36,437 nt of DNA, taken from assembly GCA_937930535.1 (NCBI GenBank), contig CALGKJ010000121.1, positions 1-36,437 of the forward strand, in the 5' to 3' direction. A program made the position numbers and the translations under genes. Source of the DNA: an uncultured Clostridia bacterium (GTDB taxonomy: Bacteria; Bacillota; Clostridia; Lutisporales; Lutisporaceae). Below are positions 8,812 through 17,035 of this stretch, one piece after another. Numbering within the stretch: position 1 is the first letter of the stretch; each line of letters opens with the position of its first letter. The notes beneath the pieces were generated by a model. That model saw nothing but the letters and a program-made list of their open reading frames with translations, ran no database searches and had not been told where the DNA came from.

Positions 8812-9564
8812 CTATTCCGTCTTTACTTCTTCCAGCACTTCCGCAGCAGCTTCTGTTTCTGTGGAAGCAGCTTCTGTCTTTGGTGTATCTATACCAGCTT
8901 CCTCTGTATTTGCATTCTTTTTCTTTCCAAAAGCAGGCAGTTTTCCTGCAAGCTTAGGAAGCTTGATATTTATTTCATTACATGGCTCTTCATCTGTTTC
9001 CTGTTGTTCACCGTTAGCATAAGTTGTAAGGTAACAATAAAGATTCCAGAAAAATACAAAGTCAACTACAGCACCAACCTTCAGACCAGAGCCTATGGAA
9101 AGCAGAACTGTCACAATCTTAGTAACTGAATAAAGTAATAAGCCTGTAGCTGACTGCTTGTACTTTTTTTCTGCAACAAGCTTAATAAGTGATAATACTA
9201 TAAGGAATAAAGTAACAGATAAAATAATTGCTGTTAAGGTTGATGGTATTGCAGAGAGAAATCTACCAAGAACAGTAAATGCAAGGGCAAGACCAACCCA
9301 TACCATATAAAATCCACTAATCTTATTTAATAATGTACTCTTCTCAACAAAAGCTTTTAAATCATCTGAGAACTTATTCAAGGATTCGTAGTTTGCCTGT
9401 CTATACTTAAAGTTTGACTTCTTGAAAACAAGGAACAAACCTCCAGCTAAAGCCAAGCCGAAAATCATGTCAACAAATCCTCCCTTAAAGACCATAAAAA
9501 GCGATGCCAGTGCTGCTACTCCAGCCATTACCAGAAATCCCAATGACTTATTCTTTTCCAACAT
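8812..9564 (-). CDS. Polytopic membrane protein with acidic tail
   Basis: This 250-residue protein of unknown function has about five to six membrane segments in the first 180 residues (for example about 8-27, 30-47, 82-104, 106-130 and 145-175). A hydrophilic C-terminal tail (about 180-250) is rich in K, then in E, A and T. The ATG start has AAGGAGG 8 nt upstream. The gene stands alone between its own leader and the terminator at 8755-8796. The general form recalls small clostridial membrane proteins of unknown role; I cannot assign a family. Confidence 0.75.
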   Translation of the reverse strand: MLEKNKSLGFLVMAGVAALASLFMVFKGGFVDMIFGLALAGGLFLVFKKSNFKYRQANYESLNKFSDDLKAFVEKSTLLNKISGFYMVWVGLALAFTVLGRFLSAIPSTLTAIILSVTLFLIVLSLIKLVAEKKYKQSATGLLLYSVTKIVTVLLSIGSGLKVGAVVDFVFFWNLYCYLTTYANGEQQETDEEPCNEINIKLPKLAGKLPAFGKKKNANTEEAGIDTPKTEAASTETEAAAEVLEEVKTE

Positions 9565-9771
9565 GAATTTTGCCTCCTTAATTAAAATTATTTTCTATTT
9601 TAGATACTTTAGCACAATATATTCAAAAACACTGCACTATAAGGTTTAACTATTTAATTAAGAGGCGTATGAAAAGCTTATATATATAGAAATGACGTTA
9701 TAGAATCTCCAAAGTCTTATAAACATGTATTATATTCTGCCCTGTTTTGTTTCTCAATGAGATTACAAGCG

Positions 9772-10161
9772 TTAATTGCTGATATTGATATAGCTGTTAA
9801 ACTGCTGTATTTCAATCTCAAAAAGAATATCTGTATTTATCCCATCAAGTATTTCATTTAAATAATCCCAAATGTTTTCATAGTAATTTGTCTTAGCACT
9901 AATTATACTGTTATATTTACTGGTTATCTGATTCCATGTTTTATAAATACCATCAAGTGTTATAAACAATCCCTTAAGGCTTTCCCCATCAATTTGATAT
10001 GTGGCTTCAAAGCCTTGTTTTATAGTATCTGCTGTAATAAGCTTCTTCATCTCAGAAATCAGCATAAACTCCATTTCATCCTTTTTAATAGACATTATTT
10101 TCTCAAGTACTTCTTTATTTTCCCCCATAATAAGATTTGTGTTATACAAGCTATTACTCAT
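9772..10161 (-). CDS. Small helical protein of unknown function
   Basis: This 129-residue, probably all-helical cytoplasmic protein has no recognisable motif. I chose the ATG at 10161 because GGTGAGG lies just upstream; an in-frame start at 10266 would place the coding region across a consensus promoter (10235-10263), which argues against it. It is a single-gene unit with a strong promoter. Confidence 0.65.
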   Translation of the reverse strand: MSNSLYNTNLIMGENKEVLEKIMSIKKDEMEFMLISEMKKLITADTIKQGFEATYQIDGESLKGLFITLDGIYKTWNQITSKYNSIISAKTNYYENIWDYLNEILDGINTDILFEIEIQQFNSYINISN

Positions 10162-10506
10162 TTGCGCTACCTCACCTTCACAAAATCTATTCATATATGC
10201 CATTTTTATTATGTACAAGCTGTTATTTATATACATTATAAATTTCAATTCGCCTATTGTCAACATGTATTTAAGTATATATAGACCTTATAAAAATCCG
10301 ACGCCTAACGTGATATTCTGATATAATCTTTTCGTAATTAAGCTTTTGGTAGGATTTAGGAATAAGTATTCTCCCAGATCTGATAGCTGATACCATATTC
10401 AAAGAGCCTGTTTATCCTTTATTATAGCAACTAAAATCATAGGTATCCAGTCTAATACTTTATATGTTATAGCATTTTATAGTTCAGGCTTAAATTTACT
10501 GCATTT
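10162..10506. other. Intergenic region with one clear promoter
   Basis: Apart from the promoter at 10235-10263 I see no gene, repeat copy or hairpin between the start of the 129-residue gene and the terminator at 10507-10534. Confidence 0.4.
10235..10263 (-). promoter_or_regulatory. Consensus SigA promoter
   Basis: On the minus strand a perfect TTGACA (10258-10263) and a perfect TATAAT (10235-10240) are separated by 17 bp. It would start the transcript of the gene at 9772-10161, leaving a leader of about 65 nt. Confidence 0.85.
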
Positions 10507-10534
10507 AAAAAGGACACTCTTTTGAAGTGTCCTT
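10507..10534 (-). terminator. Intrinsic terminator
   Basis: AAGGACACT (10510-10518) pairs with AGTGTCCTT (10526-10534), with a run of T on the minus strand. It lies downstream of the 78-residue gene at 10579. Confidence 0.8.
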
Positions 10535-10578
10535 ATGGAAGGGGGGTATATAGAAAATTAAATTTATTTAAAACGATG

Positions 10579-10815
10579 CTACCTCATTTTCATAGGTCTA
10601 AGCCTTGAGCCATCATCCTCTACGATATCCATTAGATTATCCTCTGTCTTACTTCTGTTCAAACAAATTGAAATAATATATGAGCCACCAGTAGTTATTT
10701 CCTTTACGCTTCCTGGAACTGTCTCTTTCTTGCTGTACTGGTACAGCACAAAATCTCCAACCTTAAAATCTCTTTTCAAATTATTTCTCGCTAAATTAAT
10801 ATTAGTTCCTGACAC
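10579..10815 (-). CDS. Small basic protein, possible SH3/KOW-like fold
   Basis: This is a 78-residue protein of unknown function. The central part (residues 16-52, KVGDFVLYQYSKKETVPGSV then GGSYIISI) has the feel of a short beta-barrel such as an SH3-like or KOW domain, but I cannot confirm a family. The start is GTG with AAAGGAGG 6 nt upstream. It has its own promoter (10885-10913) and terminator, so it is monocistronic. Confidence 0.65.
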   Translation of the reverse strand: MSGTNINLARNNLKRDFKVGDFVLYQYSKKETVPGSVKEITTGGSYIISICLNRSKTEDNLMDIVEDDGSRLRPMKMR

Positions 10816-10884
10816 ACCAGCAACCTCCTTTTACACAAATATTAAATATATAATGTGTTTTGTAAATTATGTTTTACATTATAT

Positions 10885-10913
10885 ATAATATCATGTGCGT
10901 TGTCTATAGTCAA
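10885..10913 (-). promoter_or_regulatory. SigA promoter of the 78-residue gene
   Basis: On the minus strand TTGACT (10908-10913) and TATTAT (10885-10890) are 17 bp apart, about 70 bp upstream of the GTG start. Confidence 0.7.
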
Positions 10914-10919
10914 CATATT

Positions 10920-11507
10920 TTATTTTATGTCCATCTTATATTCAAGGAAGTCTGTTTCATATTGTTCCTTTATGATCTTTAAGAATATCTGACAGTAATA
11001 CTCGTCAAATTGCGTTCCCATTCCATTTTCCATTTGTTTAATAACCTGTTCCATAGTCAGTGGTGTTTTATAGCATCGAGAATTCAGCATAGCATCAAAG
11101 GAGTCCAAAATAGATATAATTTTGGCATATTTATTTATCCTATCTCCAAAAACACCATAGGGATAACCCATACCGTCTATCCTTTCATGATGCTGAAGTA
11201 TTATACATAATACATTTTGGTTTGATACAAAATCTTTTAACCGCTCATAGCCTATAATTGGATGCTTCTTTATTTTCTCAAATTCTCCTTCCGTAAGTCT
11301 GCTTGGTTTATATAGTATATCCCTATCTATAGAAAATTTGCCATAGTCATGCAAATAAGCTCCTTCTCTCAGAGTTTGCTTCTCATACCTAGCTAGATTT
11401 AAAATATCCGAAAGCTTATTTGCCAATTGCATTACCCTATAGGAATGAAATAAGGATTCATCATTTTCCCTTGGTAAAGTTAAAAGAGTTGCAGCTTTAT
11501 TTATCAT
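10920..11507 (-). CDS. Stand-alone HD-GYP phosphodiesterase
   Basis: This 195-residue protein consists of a single HD-GYP domain, a family that hydrolyses cyclic di-GMP. The motifs are H21, HDYGK (His53-Asp54), H82-P, HHERIDGMGYP (106-116) and the D-S-F-D-A-M helix (135-140), so the metal and catalytic ligands appear intact. There is no REC, GAF, PAS or membrane domain; most HD-GYP proteins carry one, so input signals would have to come from partners. The ATG has GAGGAGAG upstream. Its neighbour upstream across an intergenic palindrome cluster is the coiled-coil membrane protein at 11810; a functional tie is not shown. The family call is secure; substrate (c-di-GMP or another cyclic dinucleotide) is inferred. 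Confidence 0.88.
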   Translation of the reverse strand: MINKAATLLTLPRENDESLFHSYRVMQLANKLSDILNLARYEKQTLREGAYLHDYGKFSIDRDILYKPSRLTEGEFEKIKKHPIIGYERLKDFVSNQNVLCIILQHHERIDGMGYPYGVFGDRINKYAKIISILDSFDAMLNSRCYKTPLTMEQVIKQMENGMGTQFDEYYCQIFLKIIKEQYETDFLEYKMDIK

Positions 11508-11569
11508 GCTTTCTCTCCTCGACGACTATTACAATAACGCTCACCAGTTCTATTTTTCTTTATAATATA

Positions 11570-11619
11570 GGTAAGCAACCATAAATCTTAACTTGTTCAT
11601 ATGCTTGTTATTGCTTCCC
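11570..11619 (-). repeat. Palindromic repeat family, copy B
   Basis: Read on the minus strand this is GGGAAGCAATAAC...GGTTGCTTACC with the family loop (TATGAACAAGTTAAGATTTATGG). It is inverted relative to copies A, D and E and lies in the leader region of the HD-GYP gene. Confidence 0.7.
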
Positions 11620-11624
11620 TTCTA

Positions 11625-11790
11625 TATAGAAAGCAATAAATAATTTACATTGCTCAAATGCTTTCGTTTGCTTTCTATCAAATATAAATCGCACATCACA
11701 CTTGAGAAGCTGTAATTTATTTATTGCGATTTATATAGGTTATAACTTGGATTATAATTTATATTTTATGCTAAAAACCCTATAGTAAAT
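11625..11790. repeat. Cluster of further inverted repeats
   Basis: The gene-free region holds an imperfect palindrome TATAGAAAGCAA...TTTGCTTTCTAT (about 11625-11678), a perfect 11-bp pair ATATAAATCGC (11682-11692) and GCGATTTATAT (11726-11736), and a half copy of the GCTAAAAACCCTATAG palindrome (about 11770-11785). Together with copy B almost all of this 300-bp gap is palindromic. Confidence 0.6.
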
Positions 11791-11809
11791 TTATATACAT
11801 TCTATTTAA

Positions 11810-13750
11810 CTAATTATCTGACTCTGATATGCTTGGTGTTTCAATAGAATTGGTTGCAGGAAGCTTTTCAGAGGTTATCACTGCATTATTTTTTTCCAAA
11901 TCTTTTTCTAGCTGCTCTACTGTGCCAATTGCTTCAAAGATGTCTGCTGAAGCTGCTTTGGGTGTCTTCGGTCTAGGATTAACGCCAGAAAAATCTATAT
12001 TGTTATTAGAAAATGTAGTACGCTCAATCTTGAAATCCTCGTTTATTTCACTTCTGTTCATAGAAATACATAAATCAAAATCATAGCTTTGTTTCGCATT
12101 TGTACTTGTATAAGTAATATTAAATTTAGCTTCAATGCTTTCGATAAATTTTTTATTATTAATATTTATATAAATGGTTGAATTATTAACCTTTATTTTT
12201 TTAACTGCTTCCATAGACAAGTCTGATAGGAGGCCGATATTTATCTTATTGGGAACCTTCAGCTTATTCCTGATAGCTTCTTCTTCCTTAAGAAAGCTTT
12301 GGAAATTACTGCTGTTAAGATTATTTAGCCACAGCTTTGACAGTGCCTGATTTGAAATCTCGTCATTTATATTTAACTCAAAATAATATTTATTTCCCTC
12401 ATGGCTTCTCAATTGTGCTTTAGAAATAAACTTACGAGGCAGGTACTTTATAAACTCTGTAAAAAAATTGGCATTTATATGTTTATTTTCACTTTTATTG
12501 AATGTAAATCCCATAGAATTGTAATCTTCTACTGAAATATATGTAGATACATAGGGAGTTTTTAATATCATATTTTCGTCCTTATAATATCTCTCCCATG
12601 CTAATTCCTGTACTGAAGAAGAAAGAATATATTTATTATATACCTCGCCTTTTGCAGTATTAATTTCTGAATCAAGGGTTAGTGTAGCATCTAAGTTTTT
12701 ATCTTTAGGATATTCTTTATCAAACAAGGGATAAACTATTATTCTTTCCTTAGCAGACCTTATATCAGCTTCATTACTTAATGCAGTTACTATAAACTGC
12801 TGTGGACTTAACCAATATTGAAATACTTTATAAGTAAATAAACACATTATTAAAGTAATAGCTGATAATGAAAGAATAACTTTTTTATAATTATTCCGAT
12901 CTTTTATAAGCTTGTTTTTGATCAGATTTTCCTCTATACTCTTTCCTTTTATTAATTTGCTCAAAAAAGCGTTAAGCTTACTGTAAAAGCCGTATTCACT
13001 CTTTTCCTGCTGATACATCTGCATACTTAATGATGTATTCACTTCCATTTCCTCTTTACAGGAAGCTTCCTCTTCTTTATCAATATTATCTGCAATAGCT
13101 TCATTACTGTTAGTGTCGGCTGTATCAGCACTATATAAGCTAGAAGCATCCTCCTCAAATTCTTTCAGTGGCATTTCCGATTTACCCTTAACACTAATAA
13201 AAGGAATCACCGGCATTTCCTCTACAAAAGGTACCTCCGCCTTATCTATCTTTTTCCTTTGTAAATTAGTATGAAATAGTTTTTGTTCAATTTCTCTAAG
13301 TCTATTTTCTACCCTTTCTTCCCTTTCTAACAGCAATAATAGCTTTTCACTAATTTCGGACTCCTTGTTAAACAGTTCAAGCTCCTTTGCCTTATTATCA
13401 GCCTTGCTTTTATTAATCAAATCCCACTCAGCTATCATGTGTGCCTCAAATTGCTGCTTCTCCAGCTCAAGGTTAGCTTCTTTCTCCGATACTATGGCTT
13501 CCCTTTTAATAGTCTTTCTTAGCAGCTCTTCTTCCTGATGCCCATAATATTCATTAAGCATCTCCTCTTTTTCTTTCAGGCTTAAAGAAACTTCGTCCAT
13601 TTTATTTTTAACCAATAGCTCTAAAGCATTGAATAGTGTAAGCTCTTTTTCCTGGAAATCCTTTTCTAATAAAACCTTTTTATTTTCATATTCCTGCTTA
13701 AGCTCTTGAAGTCTTTGCTCCTGCTTCCTTTTGATAGCCCTCTTATCCAA
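11810..13750 (-). CDS. Coiled-coil, single-pass membrane protein of unknown function
   Basis: This is a 646-residue protein. Residues 1-170 are a long, highly charged coiled coil (K/E/L-rich), 170-290 are an acidic, low-complexity linker, one membrane helix lies at about 293-315 (ILSLSAITLIMCLFTYKVF), and the rest (320-646) is probably extracytoplasmic. It has no signal peptide, so the coiled coil is probably inside the cell and the C-terminal half outside. Start TTG, with GGGAGGGG upstream. This layout suits a protein that links a cytoplasmic assembly to the envelope, but no family is recognised. No terminator or partner gene is directly attached. Confidence 0.75.
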   Translation of the reverse strand: MDKRAIKRKQEQRLQELKQEYENKKVLLEKDFQEKELTLFNALELLVKNKMDEVSLSLKEKEEMLNEYYGHQEEELLRKTIKREAIVSEKEANLELEKQQFEAHMIAEWDLINKSKADNKAKELELFNKESEISEKLLLLLEREERVENRLREIEQKLFHTNLQRKKIDKAEVPFVEEMPVIPFISVKGKSEMPLKEFEEDASSLYSADTADTNSNEAIADNIDKEEEASCKEEMEVNTSLSMQMYQQEKSEYGFYSKLNAFLSKLIKGKSIEENLIKNKLIKDRNNYKKVILSLSAITLIMCLFTYKVFQYWLSPQQFIVTALSNEADIRSAKERIIVYPLFDKEYPKDKNLDATLTLDSEINTAKGEVYNKYILSSSVQELAWERYYKDENMILKTPYVSTYISVEDYNSMGFTFNKSENKHINANFFTEFIKYLPRKFISKAQLRSHEGNKYYFELNINDEISNQALSKLWLNNLNSSNFQSFLKEEEAIRNKLKVPNKINIGLLSDLSMEAVKKIKVNNSTIYININNKKFIESIEAKFNITYTSTNAKQSYDFDLCISMNRSEINEDFKIERTTFSNNNIDFSGVNPRPKTPKAASADIFEAIGTVEQLEKDLEKNNAVITSEKLPATNSIETPSISESDN

Positions 13751-13817
13751 GTCCTAATCCCCTCCCATATCTCTACAGTGGTGTACTATTGCGGCATACT
13801 ATCATTTGTAATAAACA

Positions 13818-13867
13818 AATAGGCGAGATAATTGTATATATGCAATATATCAATTATCTCGCCTATT
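13818..13867 (-). terminator. Long hairpin, probable terminator
   Basis: Perfect 17-bp arms (AATAGGCGAGATAATTG at 13818-13834; complement at 13851-13867) lie just after the SIMPL gene's stop. The T-run on the minus strand is interrupted (TTTGTTTATT). Confidence 0.65.
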
Positions 13868-13895
13868 GTCTATATTTCTTATGTCTTATAGCTTT

Positions 13896-14666
13896 CTAGT
13901 AGCCAAAGGTTATGTTTACATTAGCCTGAATTTCTATAACCCCTACACTTACTGGGACAGCAGAATCCTTTGTAGTCTCTGCCCTATATACTCCTGTAGA
14001 ATAATTGGGGGTGTAATTGTTATAGCTATAATCCCCAACCTCATTTATTGTAATTAGATATAATGCTTTTCCACCAAAAGCTTTACTCATAACCTCTGCT
14101 TTTCTTTTGGCATTTGTTACTGCTTGTGACAGTGCCTCCTCATAAAGCTCCTGTCTCTTTGAGCAGTCATACCTCAAGCTGCGCGTAATATTGGCATTTT
14201 TCTTTGATACCGCATCTAATACCTTACCGATGTTGTCTATATTAGTTATTTTTACATCTATAATATTAGATACTGTATAACCGTCAATAGTGTTTTTTCT
14301 TGTTATATCGTTCCATACATAGTTAGGATATACGGTATAATTTATTGTTTTTATATCTGTTTCTGATATACCAAGTCCACGAAGGACTGCCATCATTTCT
14401 GTCATTATTTCCTTATTTTCCTGCTGAGCAGCAGCTGAATCAGTCTTTCTTGTTTCCACACCAAAGCTAATATATACTATATCTGGGGCTGTAGTAATAA
14501 TACCTTTACCGTTTACATTTATAGTTGCCTTTGATTCCTGTTCTGGTAAAGCAGTGGTTTTTGTAGTATCCTTGCTTGATGCTGAGACTACCGCTGAAAA
14601 GGACATTACGGCAATTAATATTAGCATCACTATAAGATTTACTTTTTTTCCTTTAGATAATTTCAT
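13896..14666 (-). CDS. SIMPL-domain (DUF541) exported protein
   Basis: This 256-residue protein has a signal peptide (about 1-29) and one SIMPL/DUF541 domain over residues 47-254, the family of BP26-like and YggE-like proteins. Family features are the opening I-x-V-x-G-x-G-x-x-x-x-x-P-D-x-x-x-x-x-x-G-V, the helix rich in A and Q (about 75-95), the P-x-Y segment and the A-x-x-x-A-x-x-K-A-E-x-x-A-like stretch (about 175-195). The biochemical role of the family is poorly defined. It is the last gene of a likely operon with the unknown gene at 14710 (43 bp gap) and the lipoprotein at 15576. The ATG has GGAGG upstream. Confidence 0.85.
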   Translation of the reverse strand: MKLSKGKKVNLIVMLILIAVMSFSAVVSASSKDTTKTTALPEQESKATINVNGKGIITTAPDIVYISFGVETRKTDSAAAQQENKEIMTEMMAVLRGLGISETDIKTINYTVYPNYVWNDITRKNTIDGYTVSNIIDVKITNIDNIGKVLDAVSKKNANITRSLRYDCSKRQELYEEALSQAVTNAKRKAEVMSKAFGGKALYLITINEVGDYSYNNYTPNYSTGVYRAETTKDSAVPVSVGVIEIQANVNITFGY

Positions 14667-14709
14667 TATACTTGTTCCTCCTTTTACATTATAATTTGTA
14701 ATTGCTTTG

Positions 14710-15564
14710 TTATTGTATTAGGTGCTGATTTTGAGCTTTACTATAAAATTCAATCACCTCTCTGCTTAAAAGTTCAGCCAGTCCTAATGATATCCTTTGA
14801 AGCTGACTTACAGTAGGAATAGTGGTGAAGGTTACTAAAAAGTTCATTATTATTTTCCTAAAATGATTGTAAAGTTCATTATCAATTAAAAAATCATTTT
14901 TCCAGTCATAATTTAATGATGTAAAATATCCTACAAATATTTCAAAAAAACTATCCCAGAAGGTAGTATATTTCATAGTTATCCTTCTGTCACAGGGCAG
15001 TGCAGCCTTATATGCTTCCTGTCTGATATCCTTCTGATGCAAGTGCTTCTTGAATAACTTGATAAGGCTCACCTTATTATCAAGCAGTATTCTTAACATT
15101 TCCTCTGTGTCTGTAATGACTGCTCCAAGCTTCTCAGCTTCTAGCGGTCTGATACTGAGACATTCGTTTGTTCCATTCAAAAGTGCAAGATTAATATCAT
15201 TGGCATAGTCTTGCAGCTCTTGGATACTCAATTGGTTTATTTCGGCAATTATATTATTGATTACGCCTTCGGCATAATATGCTGTATTTGCTGCCGAAAT
15301 TTTCTTTAGCATCACAAAACCTAACAACCACCAGTATCTGCATAAACACTTTATATTAAGATTATATTTTCTTATAACGCCTTCAACCTCATTGCAAAGA
15401 AATTTCTTTATGTTTCTTACCTCTCTGAATGTATCAACAGTCAGTGAAAGCTCATAAATATATAAAAAATAATTTAGCAAGTCATCCTTAAAGCCCTCCC
15501 CACTTGATTTCAACACCAGATGAGGAGTACTACCCATCATTAATATTTTTTTATATGGCTGCAT
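14710..15564 (-). CDS. Protein of unknown function
   Basis: This 284-residue protein is mostly helical, with a Cys/Trp-rich stretch CLCRYWWLLGFVML (about 74-88) that may be a buried helix. There is no signal peptide and I do not recognise a family. It begins 11 bp after the lipoprotein gene; its ribosome binding site (GGGAGA) directly follows that gene's stop codon, so the two are almost certainly co-transcribed. The SIMPL gene follows after 43 bp. Confidence 0.75.
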   Translation of the reverse strand: MQPYKKILMMGSTPHLVLKSSGEGFKDDLLNYFLYIYELSLTVDTFREVRNIKKFLCNEVEGVIRKYNLNIKCLCRYWWLLGFVMLKKISAANTAYYAEGVINNIIAEINQLSIQELQDYANDINLALLNGTNECLSIRPLEAEKLGAVITDTEEMLRILLDNKVSLIKLFKKHLHQKDIRQEAYKAALPCDRRITMKYTTFWDSFFEIFVGYFTSLNYDWKNDFLIDNELYNHFRKIIMNFLVTFTTIPTVSQLQRISLGLAELLSREVIEFYSKAQNQHLIQ

Positions 15565-15575
15565 TTTTGTTCTCC

Positions 15576-16874
15576 CTAATTTTGAGCTTTGGGTTCTATG
15601 AATTTTCCATTCTCATCATAGTAGCCTTTGATAGAAGGCTTTTCCTCATTTGTTGCTTGGGGCTTTTCTGTCTTTGGATAAAGATCCTCTACGGACTTTT
15701 TAACTTCAAGCTCCTCCTTTGGCTCTGGATACAAATTTACCAGTAGAATATCACTGGCTTCGCCTTTGTCTACTGATGCCCCTTGCTTACTGCCGTAGGA
15801 TGCAATATAAAACGTGCTTTCATGTGGGTTAAAAAGATATATCCTATCGTTATGCACTCTTATTTTAGTTGGCACATAAGATAAAGGCATATCCGAAACA
15901 ATCTTCTTGGTTTTGTAGTCCAGTGTAACAACATTGGAATGAAAGTTTTCACCTTCATTAAGTCTTCTATATACAATAAATAAAGACTTTGTTTTATCCA
16001 CTCCTAATGCAAGTGGATTTGGCTTGTCAAGTACATAGATATTTTCTACAAACAAACTGTCTTTTGTACTTAGCTGCACCAGCATAGACTTATGCATACC
16101 ACTTCCAAAATCACTAAGCACAAAAAGCTTCTCATTAATACCGCTGTAGAAAAATATATCAACTGCGCTTCCGCCCATTTCATAAATGCCTATTTCCCTT
16201 TTCTTAATGTCATATTCCCCGCAATATACAGAGTAGAAAAAATAAACTTTATCCTTTCTGACAGTCCATTTATCCAGCTCAGCAGGTATTTCATAAAGCC
16301 TTGTCTCATTTTTTGACAAATTTACATATCGTATATATGTAGAGTGCTGCCTTTGATTATCAAGGGGTATGACCTTTTCCTGTACGCCTAACTCTCCATT
16401 CATCTGCTGCTTTTTTTCCTTTACTACGGTATATTTTTCAGCTCCAAAAGCATTTTTATTAGATTTATATGAATAGTAAAGCTTGTCACCTTCAACTTCA
16501 AAATAGGTTATTTCTTCTTTTTCATTTATCTGCTTCACATTTTGCATCTGTAAAGCTCTCTCATTTGCTTCAACCTTGTATAAGTTATTGCCTCGTTTGT
16601 TTATGGCATAAAATGTATTACCCAATACATCCTTGGTATAAATAAAATTATCCTTTTTGTTTTCTTTTTTCAGTTCAATAGCACTAAGCTCTTTACCTTC
16701 AACATCATACAGCTTCATAGAGCCTAAAGCAGAAGTTAGGATATAGTCAGATACTCCAGATTTATAGCTTGTATCTGAGGGCGCATATACTTCCTCACTG
16801 CTTGGTGAGCACCCATATAGAACAATGGAAATAAGCATTATAAAAATCAATGTAAAAACTATTCTCTTATTCAA
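15576..16874 (-). CDS. Lipoprotein, possible beta-propeller
   Basis: This 432-residue exported lipoprotein has a signal peptide with lipobox L-Y-G-C, so Cys22 is lipidated. The long central part (60-370) consists of repeated short beta-strand segments with Y/F-x-V and K-x-Y patterns, such as KVYFFYSVYCGEYDI and RIYLFNPHESTFYIAS. This suits a beta-propeller (like DUF5050 or TolB-like sensors), but no family is certain. The tail (about 380-432) is proline- and glutamate-rich. The start is TTG with AGGAGG 7 nt upstream. It is the first gene of the operon that continues to 13896. Confidence 0.75.
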   Translation of the reverse strand: MNKRIVFTLIFIMLISIVLYGCSPSSEEVYAPSDTSYKSGVSDYILTSALGSMKLYDVEGKELSAIELKKENKKDNFIYTKDVLGNTFYAINKRGNNLYKVEANERALQMQNVKQINEKEEITYFEVEGDKLYYSYKSNKNAFGAEKYTVVKEKKQQMNGELGVQEKVIPLDNQRQHSTYIRYVNLSKNETRLYEIPAELDKWTVRKDKVYFFYSVYCGEYDIKKREIGIYEMGGSAVDIFFYSGINEKLFVLSDFGSGMHKSMLVQLSTKDSLFVENIYVLDKPNPLALGVDKTKSLFIVYRRLNEGENFHSNVVTLDYKTKKIVSDMPLSYVPTKIRVHNDRIYLFNPHESTFYIASYGSKQGASVDKGEASDILLVNLYPEPKEELEVKKSVEDLYPKTEKPQATNEEKPSIKGYYDENGKFIEPKAQN

Positions 16875-16912
16875 TATAAAACCTCCTATTCTTGCTTGCT
16901 ATATAACCTGAA

Positions 16913-17005
16913 TGAAAAGACGGTCTACCCGGCTTTTCATCAGCAATCAACGAAAATAAAGCAAGTCTAGGGAAGTAACCTAGGACAGACGCAGCTTTAT
17001 TTTCG
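16913..17005 (-). terminator. Terminator and second hairpin after the 283-residue gene
   Basis: CGAAAATAAAGC (16951-16962) pairs perfectly with GCTTTATTTTCG (16994-17005). An inner stem made of the blocks around AGTCTAGG and CCTAGGACAGACG extends it. A second small hairpin, TGAAAAG (16913-16919) with CTTTTCA (16933-16939), follows on the minus strand. They separate the gene at 17036 from the lipoprotein operon. Confidence 0.7.
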
Positions 17006-17035
17006 TATTAAATTGGTTAGCAGCTCTATTATTTT

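Noticed and set aside
8709-9129. Plus-strand frames opposite the 250-residue membrane protein
   Set aside because: They overlap the bidirectional terminator and the well-supported minus-strand gene; composition is that of a shadow.
13818-13867. Long perfect hairpin considered as a riboswitch or attachment site
   Set aside because: It lies just after the stop of the SIMPL gene, has no conserved riboswitch core, and a 3'-end terminator explains it.
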